Of a stretch of DNA of 64,000 nt, positions 27,062-36,325 are shown piece by piece (the first letter of the stretch is position 1; the number at the start of each line of letters is the position of its first letter). This stretch comes from Sipunculus nudus (lineage: Eukaryota > Annelida > Sipuncula > Golfingiida > Sipunculidae), in assembly GCA_026874595.1 (NCBI GenBank), contig CM049322.1:7799900-7863899 (forward strand). Direction: 5' to 3'. The translations under genes and the position numbers were made by a program. The notes beneath the pieces are model-generated. The model saw only the letters and a list, made by a program, of their open reading frames with translations. It searched no databases and was not told where the DNA came from.

Positions 27062-29659
27062 CATTATTATTATCATTATTATTATTATTATTATTATTTA
27101 ACATCCCTATTAGACAACATACAGCTTACATTTGGAAGATATATATCATTACATACGTCTCTTTTATTATGGATACTGACAGTGATCATATTTTTTTCTA
27201 ATATTATAATTATTATTATTATAACAATAATAATACTTTAAGATTTACATCAGAGACAACAACAACTACAAATGCTTTAACTATTTCTTGATAATATTAG
27301 TAAAACAATAATACTACTTTATTTTAAGACCGGCGAACCGACATCGACCTTCATCAATGGTCTACCAGGCTCAGGGAAAACCACGCTGGTGAACTGGTGT
27401 CTCTCCTCGTGGGCTGACCTGGGGCAAAACAAATCACAAGCACCTGGTGGTGAGAGCAGCAACAAGCCTGACTTCATGTACGATCTCATAATTTGCCTTT
27501 TTTTAAGGCATGTTCAACCTGATCAAACATTTTCACAAGCAATAAGAAAACAGATCTGGTGTGATACCAACTGTTATCCGGATATCGATAAATACAACTC
27601 AGAGAACCCATCAAGAGTATTGTTTATTTTCGATGGGCTCGATGAGTTCAGGTCAGAAATTTCGTCAGAAATTACAGCAATAATTAAAGGAGAATTGTTT
27701 CCAAATGTTTCAAAGATTGTCACCTCACGTCACACAAAAGCAGACAGTCCGTCTGATGAGCTTGTACGTCACTACGACAAACGAGTTCAGATAAACGGAT
27801 TTGATGACTCCCGCGTCCTCCAGTATATGTACAAGTACAAAAGAATCCCTGTCAAACCCCTACAAACTCTAAACCCTTCTGATCAAGAGAAAAAACAATT
27901 TGTGGATGAATTGTATGAAAAGATAAAGGCAAAATATATGTTATCCCTATGTCACATTCCCCTTCATCTGTGCTTTCTCTGTCAGTTGGCAGAGGCTGGC
28001 AGAGTGCTCAGCACAAACAAAACAGAATTGTATGTATTAATGTTAAAATATACTATTGACGCTTATATGTCAAAGACAGCATCCCCCTCAGATTTTAGTC
28101 TTGATAACATTCATGTGTACCACGATGATTTAGTGCTGTGTGGTACAGGCTCATTAAATCTGCTGCGTAGTGAAAATGACCGATTTACATTTACTAAAGA
28201 AACAACAGAAAGTGATAGCAGTCAGGACTTCATAGATATAGGAATTAAATTTGGATTGATACTTCCAGTACAGCCTGAACATTTAGGAGACACAAAGCTT
28301 TATACATTCAGCCATTTGTCCATACAGGAACATCTGGCGGCATTTGCCATTGCCCATAATCAAACACAAAGACAGTTATTTATATCATATTTGACCGACA
28401 TATTCCGACTACACGACTGCCGTAATATAATTTCATTTTGTTGTGGTATGTCTGAGCAGTGCGGGAACGAGCTGCTCTCACATGCTGTCAGACTTGTCCG
28501 AAATAGCAAGGACAGACCGACCGCTCATCAGTGTCCATACTTTAACCACAAAGCCTGGCACTCAGGGAAGGTTGACTGGGAGGCTGAAGTAAACCCTTCT
28601 TCTAACATCAGTTTTTTTATTGCACAATGCGTGGCGGAGTTTAAAGACCCGAACCTTTGTGATATACCTTTACCAGACAGTATAACATTAGATCTCTCTC
28701 AGCCTGAGACAGACGCTATGTTGACGATGTTCAGACACAACAAGTCACTATCACCGGTTGGAGATATTGAGATAAAGAATGGTGATCTAAGTAGAGATAG
28801 GTGGGAGACAACAACATCAGTAATACTGCCACATGAGCTCAGACAGCTTTATTTAACCTTGACTTGTATAGAGGACACGGCAGCACTAGCAGTCAGTGTT
28901 AAACAAATGACCAACCTGGACACTCTAAAACTGGAGATAAAATCCCTGACAGAGACTGACAGTGAGCGCATCCTGGCGGCGATCCCACAAACCATATCAC
29001 TTGATAGATTGTGTCTAAGATATTTGCCTCTGAGTCCTCACGGAGCTGATTTATTATGGGACTTTGTGGGGACTCAGCATCGTCTGTCGGTGCTACATGT
29101 ACCACACACTGACCTGACACATCTTGGTCAACGCGTGACGTCACTCATCACTTCTCAACATCTGGCTCTACTTGCAATCTACAACACTCACGTGACCCGG
29201 CAGCAGGTGACGTCACTGTGTACCGCTCTGCCGGGTCAATGTCCTCAGCTCCGGGTGTTGAACATGTCCGGTAATGATATATCTGGTGTGGAGGACAGAG
29301 TGGCTGAGGCCGTCTCAAACCTTAACCATCTCTCATTGCTTAACATCAGGAACTGTAATATAACATCACAGGGACTGTGGCGGATCCTGCAACATCTGCC
29401 CGACTCACTGCGTTTGTTAAACATTTGTAACAATGGTTTCACACATTTCTCACGGCTGTCAGAGTGTTGTCATTTTCTGAAGTATGTTCGTTTTCTCTTG
29501 TGTTGGGGTACAGCTGTACCGGCCGAGGTGATGCAAGAACTGGTACAAGTGTGTGACCAAAACCTCCCTGATCTCAAACTGATGTACGACGACAATTCAT
29601 TCCAGGCTGGTAAACAAGCTTACCAGGCGTTTACTGTCGAACTCCTTGGTGAGATATAG
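12342..29659 (+). CDS. NLR-A: CARD-NACHT-LRR NOD-like receptor, seven coding exons
   Basis: Coding exons are 12342-12414, 12541-12677, 13303-13444, 13903-13937, 19109-19181, 23817-24034 and 27329-29659. All six introns are GT-AG with phases 1,0,1,0,1,0. They sum to 3009 nt, giving 1002 residues. CARD occupies about residues 25-117 and linker exons 118-226. NACHT starts near 227 with Walker A GLPGSGKTT (237-245), Walker B FIFDGLDE (325-332), sensor-1 VTSRH near 357-361 and FSHLSIQEHLAAF (553-565). Degenerate leucine-rich repeats run about 730-975. Family knowledge: such proteins are cytosolic immune sensors that oligomerise through NACHT and signal by CARD-CARD contact; the ligand here cannot be told. 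An untranslated exon upstream is possible because a splice acceptor (TTGCAG) lies just before the ATG. A second CARD gene with the same exon plan begins at 60946. Confidence 0.9.
12541..12677 (+). CDS. NLR-A exon 2, first half of CARD
   Basis: A 137-nt exon between TTACAG and GTAAGG. With the split codon it gives 46 residues with the CARD helix pattern VALIQKIDVTNTLILDQL, then VLSQTQLAALK. The equivalent NLR-B exon is also 137 nt with the same phases (1 in, 0 out). Confidence 0.92.
13200..13281. repeat. (TTA)n then (TA)n array in intron 2
   Basis: A short TTA run and then about 28 TA units end just before TCTTTCTGAATACATCTTTC, the pyrimidine tract of exon 3. The array sits where a branch point would be expected. 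Confidence 0.9.
13303..13444 (+). CDS. NLR-A exon 3, second half of CARD
   Basis: This 142-nt exon follows ATCTTTCAG and ends before GTAAAT. It encodes ERNPTND, then LLDHLHRRSQEDWETF and HDHVVQEI, which match CARD helices 4-6. A (TA)n tract ends only about 20 bp before the acceptor. If intron 3 were retained, the frame would add six residues and stop, giving a CARD-only protein of 123 residues. Confidence 0.92.
13903..13937 (+). CDS. NLR-A exon 4, 35-nt linker microexon
   Basis: It lies between TTTACAG and GTAATT and completes a split codon to give twelve basic residues, ERRRNQRSNAGQ. Phase 1 in and 0 out fit both neighbours. A short exon is easy to mis-call by eye, but phase agreement and good splice sites support it. 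Confidence 0.7.
14051..14125 (+). repeat. R1-like repeat fragment in intron 4
   Basis: TTAGCTAGGATGACC, then GCGATCATCCTTTGTCCGTC and a GTCCGTTCGTCC run ending with CTGTTAACA, follows the order of the R1 5' region. It departs from R1 after about 80 bp, so it is either a truncated copy or a related family. Confidence 0.35.
15079..15132. repeat. (TA)n microsatellite in intron 4
   Basis: About 26 TA units, immediately followed by ATCACGATATCACTATATCA. Confidence 0.95.
16935..17005 (-). repeat. R1 fragment, minus strand
   Basis: On the minus strand it reads CGCTTTGTCC...GTCCGTTAGCAGGGCACAAATC...CTAGAAAC, as in the 5' part of R1. Both ends are missing. Confidence 0.5.
17292..18573. repeat. 25-bp minisatellite, about 51 copies, in NLR-A intron 4
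   Basis: Units of exactly 25 bp run head to tail. The core CCGTATTTACGGATTTACTG is followed by ACTGG, with frequent TCG, CCATA or GGGGCC variants. Almost all change is base substitution; the register hardly shifts across 1.28 kb. Many units carry the short palindrome CCGTA-TT-TACGG. It is transcribed as part of intron 4 if the gene model is right. Confidence 0.95.
19109..19181 (+). CDS. NLR-A exon 5, linker
   Basis: A 73-nt exon between TTATTTAAG and GTAAAC encodes 24 residues ending SPLGAPPA, phase 0 in and 1 out. It is poorly conserved linker sequence, supported by phase fit with exons 4 and 6 rather than by homology. The 26-bp array starts about 220 bp downstream. Confidence 0.7.
19400..23194. 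repeat. 26-bp minisatellite, about 146 copies, in NLR-A intron 5
   Basis: Head-to-tail 26-bp units have the core TTCATTGTCAAGGTGCAC and then TAACATGG or TTACATGG. A rare variant, GTGCATTTTCAGGG, occurs at 20541, 21061, 21971 and 22335, all exact multiples of 26 apart (520, 910, 364). The array therefore has almost no indels. Because 26 is not a multiple of 3, each frame repeats every 78 nt and 26 residues, which creates many false Cys/Trp-rich open frames. It fills about 82 percent of intron 5. Confidence 0.97.
23195..23816. other. end of intron 5, no gene
   Basis: Unique-looking AT-rich intron sequence ends in a TA run and the pyrimidine tract TTTTATTTACAG of exon 6. Nothing else is recognised. 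Confidence 0.6.
23817..24034 (+). CDS. NLR-A exon 6, pre-NACHT linker
   Basis: A 218-nt exon (phase 1 in, 0 out) encodes 73 residues. It begins DQKIEKLRLVGSWQLQVARH, followed by YRRYHSHIDV, and contains LQALFIPPS and ends in GDIQDIFRN. The pattern of a basic helical stretch, then a short hydrophobic strand, then an acidic DIQDIF just before the ATPase resembles the segment before NACHT in many animal NLRs. It joins in frame to the NACHT exon. GC content is higher than in the flanking introns. Confidence 0.85.
25268..25700. repeat. inverted hexanucleotide-type repeats flanking 370 bp
   Basis: GGACACGGATACAGATACGG at about 25269 is an inverted match to CCGTATCTGTGTCCGTGTC near 25681. The left arm is single; the right arm begins the 78-bp minisatellite. 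This could be a remnant fold-back structure or a chance product of shared CCGTATCCGTGT motifs. Confidence 0.5.
25665..26010. repeat. 78-bp minisatellite, about 4 copies
   Basis: GTTCCAACC recurs at 25741, 25819, 25897 and 25969 (spacings 78, 78, 72). Units combine a GTATCCGTGTCCGTATCC hexamer-like part with an ATATTTTATCATATGTTTGT part. Because 78 is divisible by 3, several frames on both strands stay open; these are not genes. Confidence 0.9.
26385..26730. repeat. 52-bp GC-rich minisatellite, about 6.5 copies
   Basis: Units share GGTCAGCTGACCCGAACACT and then ACACACGACTGCTCAAACAC, with CGCGGCC. CAGCTG is palindromic in every unit. CpG-rich in an AT-rich intron. Confidence 0.9.
26857..27097. 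repeat. AAT/TTA trinucleotide arrays
   Basis: An (AATA/AAT)n run at 26857-26890 and a long (TTA)n run at 27015-27097, interrupted by TCA. They lie about 230 bp before the NACHT exon. Confidence 0.9.
27329..29659 (+). CDS. NLR-A exon 7: NACHT and LRR region, last exon
   Basis: One 2331-nt exon holds the whole ATPase and sensor. It starts TGEPTSTFINGLPGSGKTT at residue 227 after the acceptor TTTTAAG. Walker A lysine is residue 243. FIFDGLDEF carries the Walker B acidic residues at 328-332. KIVTSRH is sensor 1. GFDDSRVLQYM and HIPLHLCFLC fit the NACHT helical region. FSHLSIQEHLAAF is the winged-helix signature. Leu-rich motifs such as LRVLNMSGNDIS and LSLLNIRNCNIT fit ribonuclease-inhibitor-type LRRs. 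The stop is TAG at 29657. The acceptor excludes starting at the internal GTG at 27389. No break is seen. Confidence 0.95.
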   Translation, partial: TGEPTSTFINGLPGSGKTTLVNWCLSSWADLGQNKSQAPGGESSNKPDFMYDLIICLFLRHVQPDQTFSQAIRKQIWCDTNCYPDIDKYNSENPSRVLFIFDGLDEFRSEISSEITAIIKGELFPNVSKIVTSRHTKADSPSDELVRHYDKRVQINGFDDSRVLQYMYKYKRIPVKPLQTLNPSDQEKKQFVDELYEKIKAKYMLSLCHIPLHLCFLCQLAEAGRVLSTNKTELYVLMLKYTIDAYMSKTASPSDFSLDNIHVYHDDLVLCGTGSLNLLRSENDRFTFTKETTESDSSQDFIDIGIKFGLILPVQPEHLGDTKLYTFSHLSIQEHLAAFAIAHNQTQRQLFISYLTDIFRLHDCRNIISFCCGMSEQCGNELLSHAVRLVRNSKDRPTAHQCPYFNHKAWHSGKVDWEAEVNPSSNISFFIAQCVAEFKDPNLCDIPLPDSITLDLSQPETDAMLTMFRHNKSLSPVGDIEIKNGDLSRDRWETTTSVILPHELRQLYLTLTCIEDTAALAVSVKQMTNLDTLKLEIKSLTETDSERILAAIPQTISLDRLCLRYLPLSPHGADLLWDFVGTQHRLSVLHVPHTDLTHLGQRVTSLITSQHLALLAIYNTHVTRQQVTSLCTALPGQCPQLRVLNMSGNDISGVEDRVAEAVSNLNHLSLLNIRNCNITSQGLWRILQHLPDSLRLLNICNNGFTHFSRLSECCHFLKYVRFLLCWGTAVPAEVMQELVQVCDQNLPDLKLMYDDNSFQAGKQAYQAFTVELLGEI

Positions 29660-30051
29660 ACAAAGGCACACAGTGTAGACTGACGGGAATCAGAATTCAA
29701 CCTAATAATATCACATTAGGACAGAGTCAGTCATAAAATAAGATAAAAACTATTTATTTTTTACGATTAATTTTCTTTGATTCATTTAATTGGATAAAAT
29801 GTGTATTATTTTGACATTCCTCTGTTCTTGCATGGTTATATATAGATACTCCTGTGTAATATATAGTAAGATATATATATACATACATACATAGGCGGTG
29901 AAATTGGGAAGGGGGGGGGGATGGCGCACCTTTGGGGTCTCAAACAATACGAGGAAAAACATAAGGGTACCAGTATTTCTCAGTACAGTTAGTATATTCT
30001 CCTGTATAGGACTGTAATAGACTAATAAGAGCGTATATATGTATATGTATA

Positions 30052-30089
<38 letters not shown>

Positions 30090-30275
30090 TACTATTGCCC
30101 CCCCCCCCCCCCATAAATATTTCGCATCCCAACCAATTATATAGATACATAGATACATCGAAACATTATGGTTCAGTCCAAATGTATTTATATGAAACAT
30201 TATCATCACATGTACACATTCATTAATATATACCAGGTGCACATAAAATATTGTATGGCTATGTTTTATTAAAAA
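29660..30275 (+). other. 3' flank of NLR-A
   Basis: AT-rich sequence follows the stop. No AATAAA lies within the first 300 bp; ATTAAA at 30268-30273 is the first fair candidate poly(A) signal. The stretch also has a G-run near 29912, a TA run at 30056-30086 and a 15-bp C-run near 30098. The 3' end of the transcript is therefore uncertain. Confidence 0.35.
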
Positions 30276-31100
30276 CTATTTAATTCTATACTTAATCTTT
30301 ACGTTTTGAATTTGATTATACATCTATAATAGATATAAATGTATTTAAGGTAAATGTATTTTAAAACGAAGTATATGTGTGTTGTGAAGATGTTTGTGTA
30401 AGTGTGTGTGAGGAAAATATTATGGCCATTCTATTGATTATGCATTTAATTTTTACCTGAAACGTGCCATTCATCTACCTTTTGAAAAAGAAATTATATG
30501 TGCTTTTTCTCTTCCGCTGTGTATATAGTAATGATCTAAGGGTAATTTTGGTTGTGAAAATATAGCGCCTTCGTAAAGAATGTGTGGACTTATTATCAAC
30601 AACATGTTTGAAAACGCAGCAATGATGTGCCCAGCACCTATATATCAGTTAACCCATATTTCCACTCATATAAAGCGGGTCAAGTAAAGTTAGTTTTGTC
30701 TAAATTGGATAACTTGATTATTCCTCCTTGCACCAGATTTATTTATAGCCGAGGATTAGTTTTATTGCAACTCAATGTGAATATATACAGATATCACGGG
30801 AAAATGTAAGATACAATGTTGTCAGAATGTTATGGACGGTCATGTCGGTTACTGAATGTCTTAAGTATATAAATATATGCATTTGTTATGTAAATGTTAT
30901 AGTCTTATAATGTTATATTTTCTGTGAGTAAAATTATCTTGACACACGAATACGCTTTTGTTGAATTAACATGATGTATGTTGAGTGTTTGGCTGTCTGA
31001 GCAATTGGACAAATTAAGATAGTATGCTGTATTTGAAAATTCCTGAGGTTTATTGCGGTATATTAAATAGATTCAAACTCTATAGATTTCGATTATATAA
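30276..31100. other. AT-rich intergenic DNA, nothing recognised
   Basis: No repeat, exon or RNA gene is visible here. Confidence 0.5.
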
Positions 31101-31104
31101 GCTG

Positions 31105-31765
31105 TAATAAAACTGTAACCCCCTCCACACCCCCGAAAATTTATTGCTGAATCGAAGAAGCGGATACGCGGGGGGGGGGGGCGTTGTCCAGGGGATCCGC
31201 CCCCCCCCCCCCTCTCCTTTCTCTTTCATCCACCGCAACCTATTTTTGAAAGTTTCAGACAAAATTTTGCGGCCTGGACACCCCCCCCCCCCTTGCTCGG
31301 GCACTGGGACCTTTTTTCAGGGATTTCATTAGTCCTTATGGGTTGGACCCCCCTTTTCCTAAATCTTGGATCCGACCCCCTCCCCCTGAATCAGCATTAT
31401 ATGTTTTTTTATTAATCTATTTTCTTCGATAACTTTAACATCACTGTTTCCTCCCCCGGTTTTCCCAAGGTGTTGCATCCCAACCCTGACCACGAACCAC
31501 CCCCACACACCACCACCAACACCCGACTTCGCGTCCAATGTTTTTGATAAATATGGGCACAATTTGATGTCCCCCTCCCCCGACCCAACCAACTTTTCTT
31601 ACAAAGGGGAGATTCATATACCGTGTTAATAATTTTTTTTTTCGCGATACAATATAGCCTTACTTGTAAAAAAAGTTTTAAAAAATTGAACTTAAATCAT
31701 AATGTGTCACAGTCAGTGGTGGACCTTTAGGGGGGGAGGGGGGGGGGGAGGTATTTTGGTGAATT
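31105..31765. repeat. poly-C/poly-G-rich dispersed repeat (R8)
   Basis: It holds several homopolymer tracts: a 10-G run near 31170, a 12-C run near 31200, an 11-C run near 31280 and G-runs near 31722-31750. Part of it (about 31245-31370) matches 62885-63010 in order: CAGACAAA, TTTTG, GGCCTG, C-rich, then GGGACCTT and GGGTTG. It therefore belongs to a dispersed family. The adjacent G10 and C12 tracts around GCG/CGC could pair as a hairpin. Confidence 0.6.
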
Positions 31766-32816
31766 TGCATAGGGAATTTGTAAAGTATAAAATATTTGAT
31801 ATGATGTGGTTTTGAATTAAAGTATTATTTTTTACTTTTGGAATAATACAATTAAACTTTTGTTTTCATAATTTATCCAGTTATTTGACTTTGTATGAAA
31901 AATTAAATAATACGCTATGCACGTACAGCTCACGACATAACCTCCGGCGTGGGGCCACTATCACAGAACATTTGTAAACTAGAATATGGGCACTAGAATA
32001 TGAGAGACCGCATATCTACGCCAAGGCAGCTCATTACACCCATATAGCATTGCCAGAAATGCAGCATTTTTCCTTCAAAAGATTCCTTGACCCAGATGTT
32101 GACCTGGATCACCACCAATGTTTAATCAATAGTTTTTCAAAATGTTCTTAACCGATTTTGACATAATTTTCATGATAGCTCGGCAATGATAAAAGGGACA
32201 ATTGAGAATATTATTTTGAGGGATAGGCCTAAAGAATTTTTCTCTTTAAATCTACAATGATTTAGTGACGCCTGCAAATGAGTATCACAGAATATAAATT
32301 GATGTCTCGTGATATTGCCAATATCATACCTTAGCGTTTTGTTCATAAACATAAATATCAATTATTCGGGTGAAAAATAAATAACTGTACAGGCAATTCA
32401 GGTTAGTAGAGAAAAATGTACAATGGTCAATGATAATTTTGTAATGAAATATGAACTAATATATATACACCAATTCAAGGATTGATATTTCTAGGGAAGC
32501 AGGCAAAATTCAAATTCTAACCATGTCTCAACCGATAAAGCAAACAAATCTGCCAATCTCACCATATGCTGTGTTCCCAGAGTCCGTAGAGGAAAAATGT
32601 ATGTAAGTGGCCTGAAGGTCTGTTCATCTGTCTGGATGGAGCGCTTGGTTAATGAAGCTTTTATTTTCGAGAAGTTATAATTTCCCGAAAAACACGAACT
32701 TGAAAACATCGCGAATATGAAGCCGAGTGGTGTTCTGGTAGGTAACGTATTTAATTCCTCTCGTTCAATGAAAAAAATACAAGATTTACGATATCCAATG
32801 AATAAAATAAATCACT
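31766..32816. other. intergenic DNA, nothing recognised
   Basis: Moderately AT-rich. Open frames are short and show no family resemblance. Confidence 0.5.
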
Positions 32817-33338
32817 GTTTTATACTCCCGTCTTGGAGGGGACGTATTATGTTACACCATCCGTCAGTCAGTATCGCCTTCCCTCCGTCAGTTGACTTTT
32901 AGTAATATCTTACAAGGCCTGTGATGGAGTTTCTGAAATTCACTATAATTACTTACCAAAAGATTATTTCGAAGAATTTTGATTCTAGCCCCAATCATCG
33001 CATACTAAATGAGATCAGAGGTCACCAGACATGGGTGGCGAAATGACGATTCACCAAAACTCATTATGAATATTTACCAATAGAATTCCTCTCCTGTTTT
33101 ATACTCTTTGCATAATACACACATATTGAATGAAGTCAAAGGTCACAAGACATGCAAGGGGCGGTTTTTACACTCATACATTTTCCATGAATATTAGTTT
33201 TAAAAATTTGAAACGCATGATGGGAACTACCGCTCCCACATCCCCTCCGCTGATGCACATCCCGGACAGTAAAAAAAAACAGGTCACAAGACATACGAAG
33301 GGGGTTTTTTATACTCTTGCGGCTCTCTTGTCTAACTT
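32817..33338 (+). repeat. dispersed repeat R5, copy 1
   Basis: It starts with a stem ATACTCCCGTCTT...GGGACGTATTATG and contains CACCATCCGTC, CTTTTAGT, ACCAAAAGATTAT, AAAACTCATTA and GAGGTCAAAGGTCAC-like blocks in the order of the copy at 55001. It ends near CGGCTCTCTTGTCT. No protein is encoded. Confidence 0.6.
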
Positions 33339-33344
33339 CTTATC

Positions 33345-33934
33345 GTCCAGGTTATTGGCTTCAGTATTTTGCCTGATCAACAGCATATACAATGTAGGTA
33401 TATTTATGTATCTATGTGCGTATCCATGTACGAGTGTTATAAATGTATGTATGTATAGGCGTAAATCAGGCATGTGTATATGTGTTTAAGTGTCTATGCG
33501 TCTTTGTAAGTTAGGGTGTATGTACGAATGTGTGTGTGTGTCTGCACATGTTTGTGTGTATTTATTTATTTATTTATCTATATATTTCGAAAGAGGTTTT
33601 AAACATTTCCAATATAAAGAAATGATTTACAATATGTTCCTGACCTACTCCCCCCCCCCCCCACACACACACAAACACACACACACACCACCACCACCAG
33701 GGATTGGCAAGCACTACCAGCAGTGAGGAAACGTTCGACTGGATCATCCCAGATAGACGCTGCTCAGATGGACGCTATTGTATCAGTTGGAGGCCGTTCA
33801 GTTGGAAATTATAAAAACAGACGCTGCTGAGATAAACACCTTCAAAAGAGGGATCAACCCTGTACCAAGTAGTACTTGTGATAAAAAAAATAAATCGGCT
33901 GCGGCTATCAATTAAAATTTACTACTACACTAAA

Positions 33935-33985
<51 letters not shown>

Positions 33986-33990
33986 GTAAT
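33345..33990. other. microsatellite-rich stretch with (C)n, (CA)n, (TA)n
   Basis: It contains TATG-type repeats near 33400-33470, a 12-C run near 33650, CA repeats, (CCA)n at 33688-33700, and a (CA)n(TA)n compound array at 33939-33982. A 37-codon open stretch after CCACCAG at 33700 ends at TAA and is probably chance. Confidence 0.6.
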
Positions 33991-34221
33991 TAACCAAACA
34001 GACGAAAGCCTATTTTTAAACATTCAAGCCTGGCACAGTATTTCGAAATACCTTTTTATTTGTTATTAAAACATGGTTATGTCAGTTTCTTATCGTGTCC
34101 AATTTCAACAATTAATATTCTACTAAAATGCTACCTGGTCTTGTTTTATTTTATACCAGTTTTTATACCAATCGAAATAAACATATCCAGCGATGATAGA
34201 TTTTTTCATCTATATCATAAT

Positions 34222-34413
34222 TGCTGATGGTCGCAGTGGGTTTTGTCAGGGAATTCCTTGTGGTCACGCCTCGGTTTGTCAGGCAATTCTTTGTGGTCAT
34301 GCCTCGGTATTTCAGTGAATTCCTTGTGGTCACGCCACGGTTTGTCAGGGAATTCCTTATGGTAACGCCTCTTTTTGTCAAGGAATTGCTTGTGGTCACG
34401 CCTCGGATATGCA
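34222..34413. repeat. 33-bp minisatellite, about 6 copies
   Basis: Units share TTTGTCAGGGAATTCCTTGT and then GGTCACGCCTCGG. Because 33 is a multiple of 3, open frames run through on both strands; these are not genes. Confidence 0.9.
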
Positions 34414-34719
34414 GGTTTTTGTTTTTTAGCTGTAGGGATAAGCAAAGTGTGTCACAAGGGGGTCACTTTCCTTATTTTCTCATCAATTCAGAAATATGTC
34501 AAATTCTTTTGAAGGGCCATCCCAGCGCCATCTTTCGGCATCTATGTTGTTTATCAAATCAGAAAGCAATTTGTTACTCTAAATCAAGGCGTAATATATT
34601 GCCTTAAATATTGCTTATTCATTCACAAATTATCGTAAGATAAGTTATTTCTTAGCCCTGTGAATCATTTTTATCTGTCAAGGATATCTTATTGTAAAAA
34701 TATCAATATTAAAATAGTT

Positions 34720-35010
34720 TAGCCAGCTTTCATTTTATTGTATTATCTATTAATATTTAATAATTTAGCGAGCCTTCATTTTATTGTATTATCTATTAAT
34801 ATTAAAATAATTTAGCCAACCTTCATATAATTGTGTTATCTATTAATATTGAAATAGTTTAACCAGCCTTCATGTTATTGTATTGTCTATTAATATTAAA
34901 ATAATTTAGCCAACCTTCATATTATTGTGTCATTAATTAATACTAAAATAGTTCAGCCAGCCTTCCTTGTAATGTATTATCTATTAATATTAATTTTTTT
35001 GCAAGCCTCC
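34720..35010. repeat. 47-bp minisatellite, about 6 copies
   Basis: Units share AGCCAACCTTCAT, TATTGTATTATCTATTAATA and TTAAAATAATTT. The last unit is disrupted by a T-run. Confidence 0.9.
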
Positions 35011-35520
35011 ATTGTTTGAAGCGCAATCTGTCATATTTGGGATAAAATAAACCGATGTTTAGTTACAAAATAATGGACGGGTAAGATAAGCTAGAAATGC
35101 TATGGCAGCATGACAATATTGTCAATCTTTCCTTCAAATGATTAAAGTAAAATTATACTTTTTTCTGTATAGGCCTAGTTCCTTTCTGGGTCTCTGTTTT
35201 TTTTTTATCTAATTTCACTTCACGAAATCGGTGTTAACTCGAACACAACAGTTGATTATTACGCGCAGTGCGCATGTTCGTGGAAATAGTGGGAGGGGAT
35301 AAAACGCTATTATTTTCTTTGTCAAATCTGACAGACCCCCGGTTCTCCGAGAGTTTGGTAGTTTTTCTCAGTTCCGTATTTAACATACAACGCAAACGCA
35401 AGCATTCAGACATTAGAAGTTTCTTCTTTCAAAGGCAGTAACGGCCTTTTGTGGGTAAGACCTTTACCTAAGGCTCTAGTGCAGAGGATTGTTCAAACAA
35501 AATATGAGCCAAAGCACTAT
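35011..35520. other. intergenic DNA, nothing recognised
   Basis: No coding, RNA or repeat feature is visible. Confidence 0.5.
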
Positions 35521-35750
35521 AACTCAAAATAACCCATGGACACACTCAAATAAACCCATGGACACACTCAAATAAACCCATGTACACTCAAATAAACCCA
35601 TGGACACACTCAAATAAACACATGGACACACTCAAACCAACCCATGGACACACACAAATAAACCCATGGACACACTCAAATAAACTTATGGACTCACTCA
35701 AACCAACCAATGGACACACTCAAATAAACCCATGGACACACTCAAATTAA
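35521..35750. repeat. 22-bp minisatellite, about 10 copies
   Basis: Head-to-tail units contain CCCATGGACACACTCAAATA. Minor variants have CCAACC for AATAAACC. Confidence 0.92.
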
Positions 35751-36051
35751 GTAAGAGTGACTTTAACGCCAACTATATGTGTGTTTTATTTCTATGTGAA
35801 TAGAACTTTTGAATCATATTCATGTTTGTTATTTATTTTTCTTTATATATTAAATCTTAAATTAAACAGGGACAACCACTTAACATTTACTTAAAATACC
35901 CATATTATCGCCTGCGTTAATCTTGGCAGACTTTTGTACAAGTATCCCGCTAACACGACCACCCCGCTAACACGACGATTTATATATATATATACCTTTA
36001 CAAATAATTATAGATAAAGAGATACATTGATATATTATATATACATTGCAG

Positions 36052-36249
36052 GTGTTTTATATAAAAGGTGAAGATGACGCTGATGCTGACTTTCTGGCCG
36101 TTTTCGGCTGCTCGTCAGCTTTAACTTTGGCGTGTGTTTGTGAGAACGGGTGGGCGCGTCTTAACGCGAGGAATCAAACTGGGATCATGAGAGGCGTCCT
36201 CCAGTCAATGACCGGGCGACCAATCGGGAAGATCATCTACACGTTCTAG
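36052..36249 (+). CDS. candidate 3'-terminal exon of an unrecognised gene
   Basis: After the acceptor ATACATTGCAG there are 65 sense codons. They begin VFYIKGEDDADADFLAVFGC and end GRPIGKIIYTF, then TAG. AATAAA follows 4 bp after the stop, at 36253-36258. Composition is balanced and GC-richer than the surroundings, unlike the low-complexity frames nearby. I do not recognise the family. No upstream exon of a matching gene was found, and NLR-A already has its own stop, so this may belong to an unseen gene or be chance. Confidence 0.35.
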   Translation: MFYIKGEDDADADFLAVFGCSSALTLACVCENGWARLNARNQTGIMRGVLQSMTGRPIGKIIYTF

Positions 36250-36270
36250 ACTAATAAAGCTATGTCAGTT

Positions 36271-36273
36271 CTC

Positions 36274-36320
<47 letters not shown>
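36271..36320. repeat. (CT)n microsatellite
   Basis: About 25 CT units, starting some 13 bp after the AATAAA of the candidate terminal exon. Confidence 0.95.

Positions 36321-36325
<5 letters not shown>

Larger units (their letters stand above)
24035..27328. other. intron 6 of NLR-A: repeats only
   Basis: Apart from the 78-bp, 52-bp and trinucleotide repeats listed separately, this is AT-rich intron DNA. No extra exon is needed for phase: exon 6 ends and exon 7 begins in phase 0. Confidence 0.6.

Noticed and set aside
27389-29659. Start of the NACHT protein at the internal GTG at 27389
   Set aside because: The frame is open upstream to a splice acceptor at 27328 and contains Walker A there. 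GTG is not expected as a start here.
33701-33812. 37-codon open stretch after CCACCACCAG as a possible exon
   Set aside because: The acceptor lies in a CA/CCA microsatellite, no partner exon is seen and the TAA comes early. Likely chance.
34163-34607. Frames on both strands over 34.2-34.6 kb
   Set aside because: They follow the 33-bp tandem repeat and extend little beyond it.
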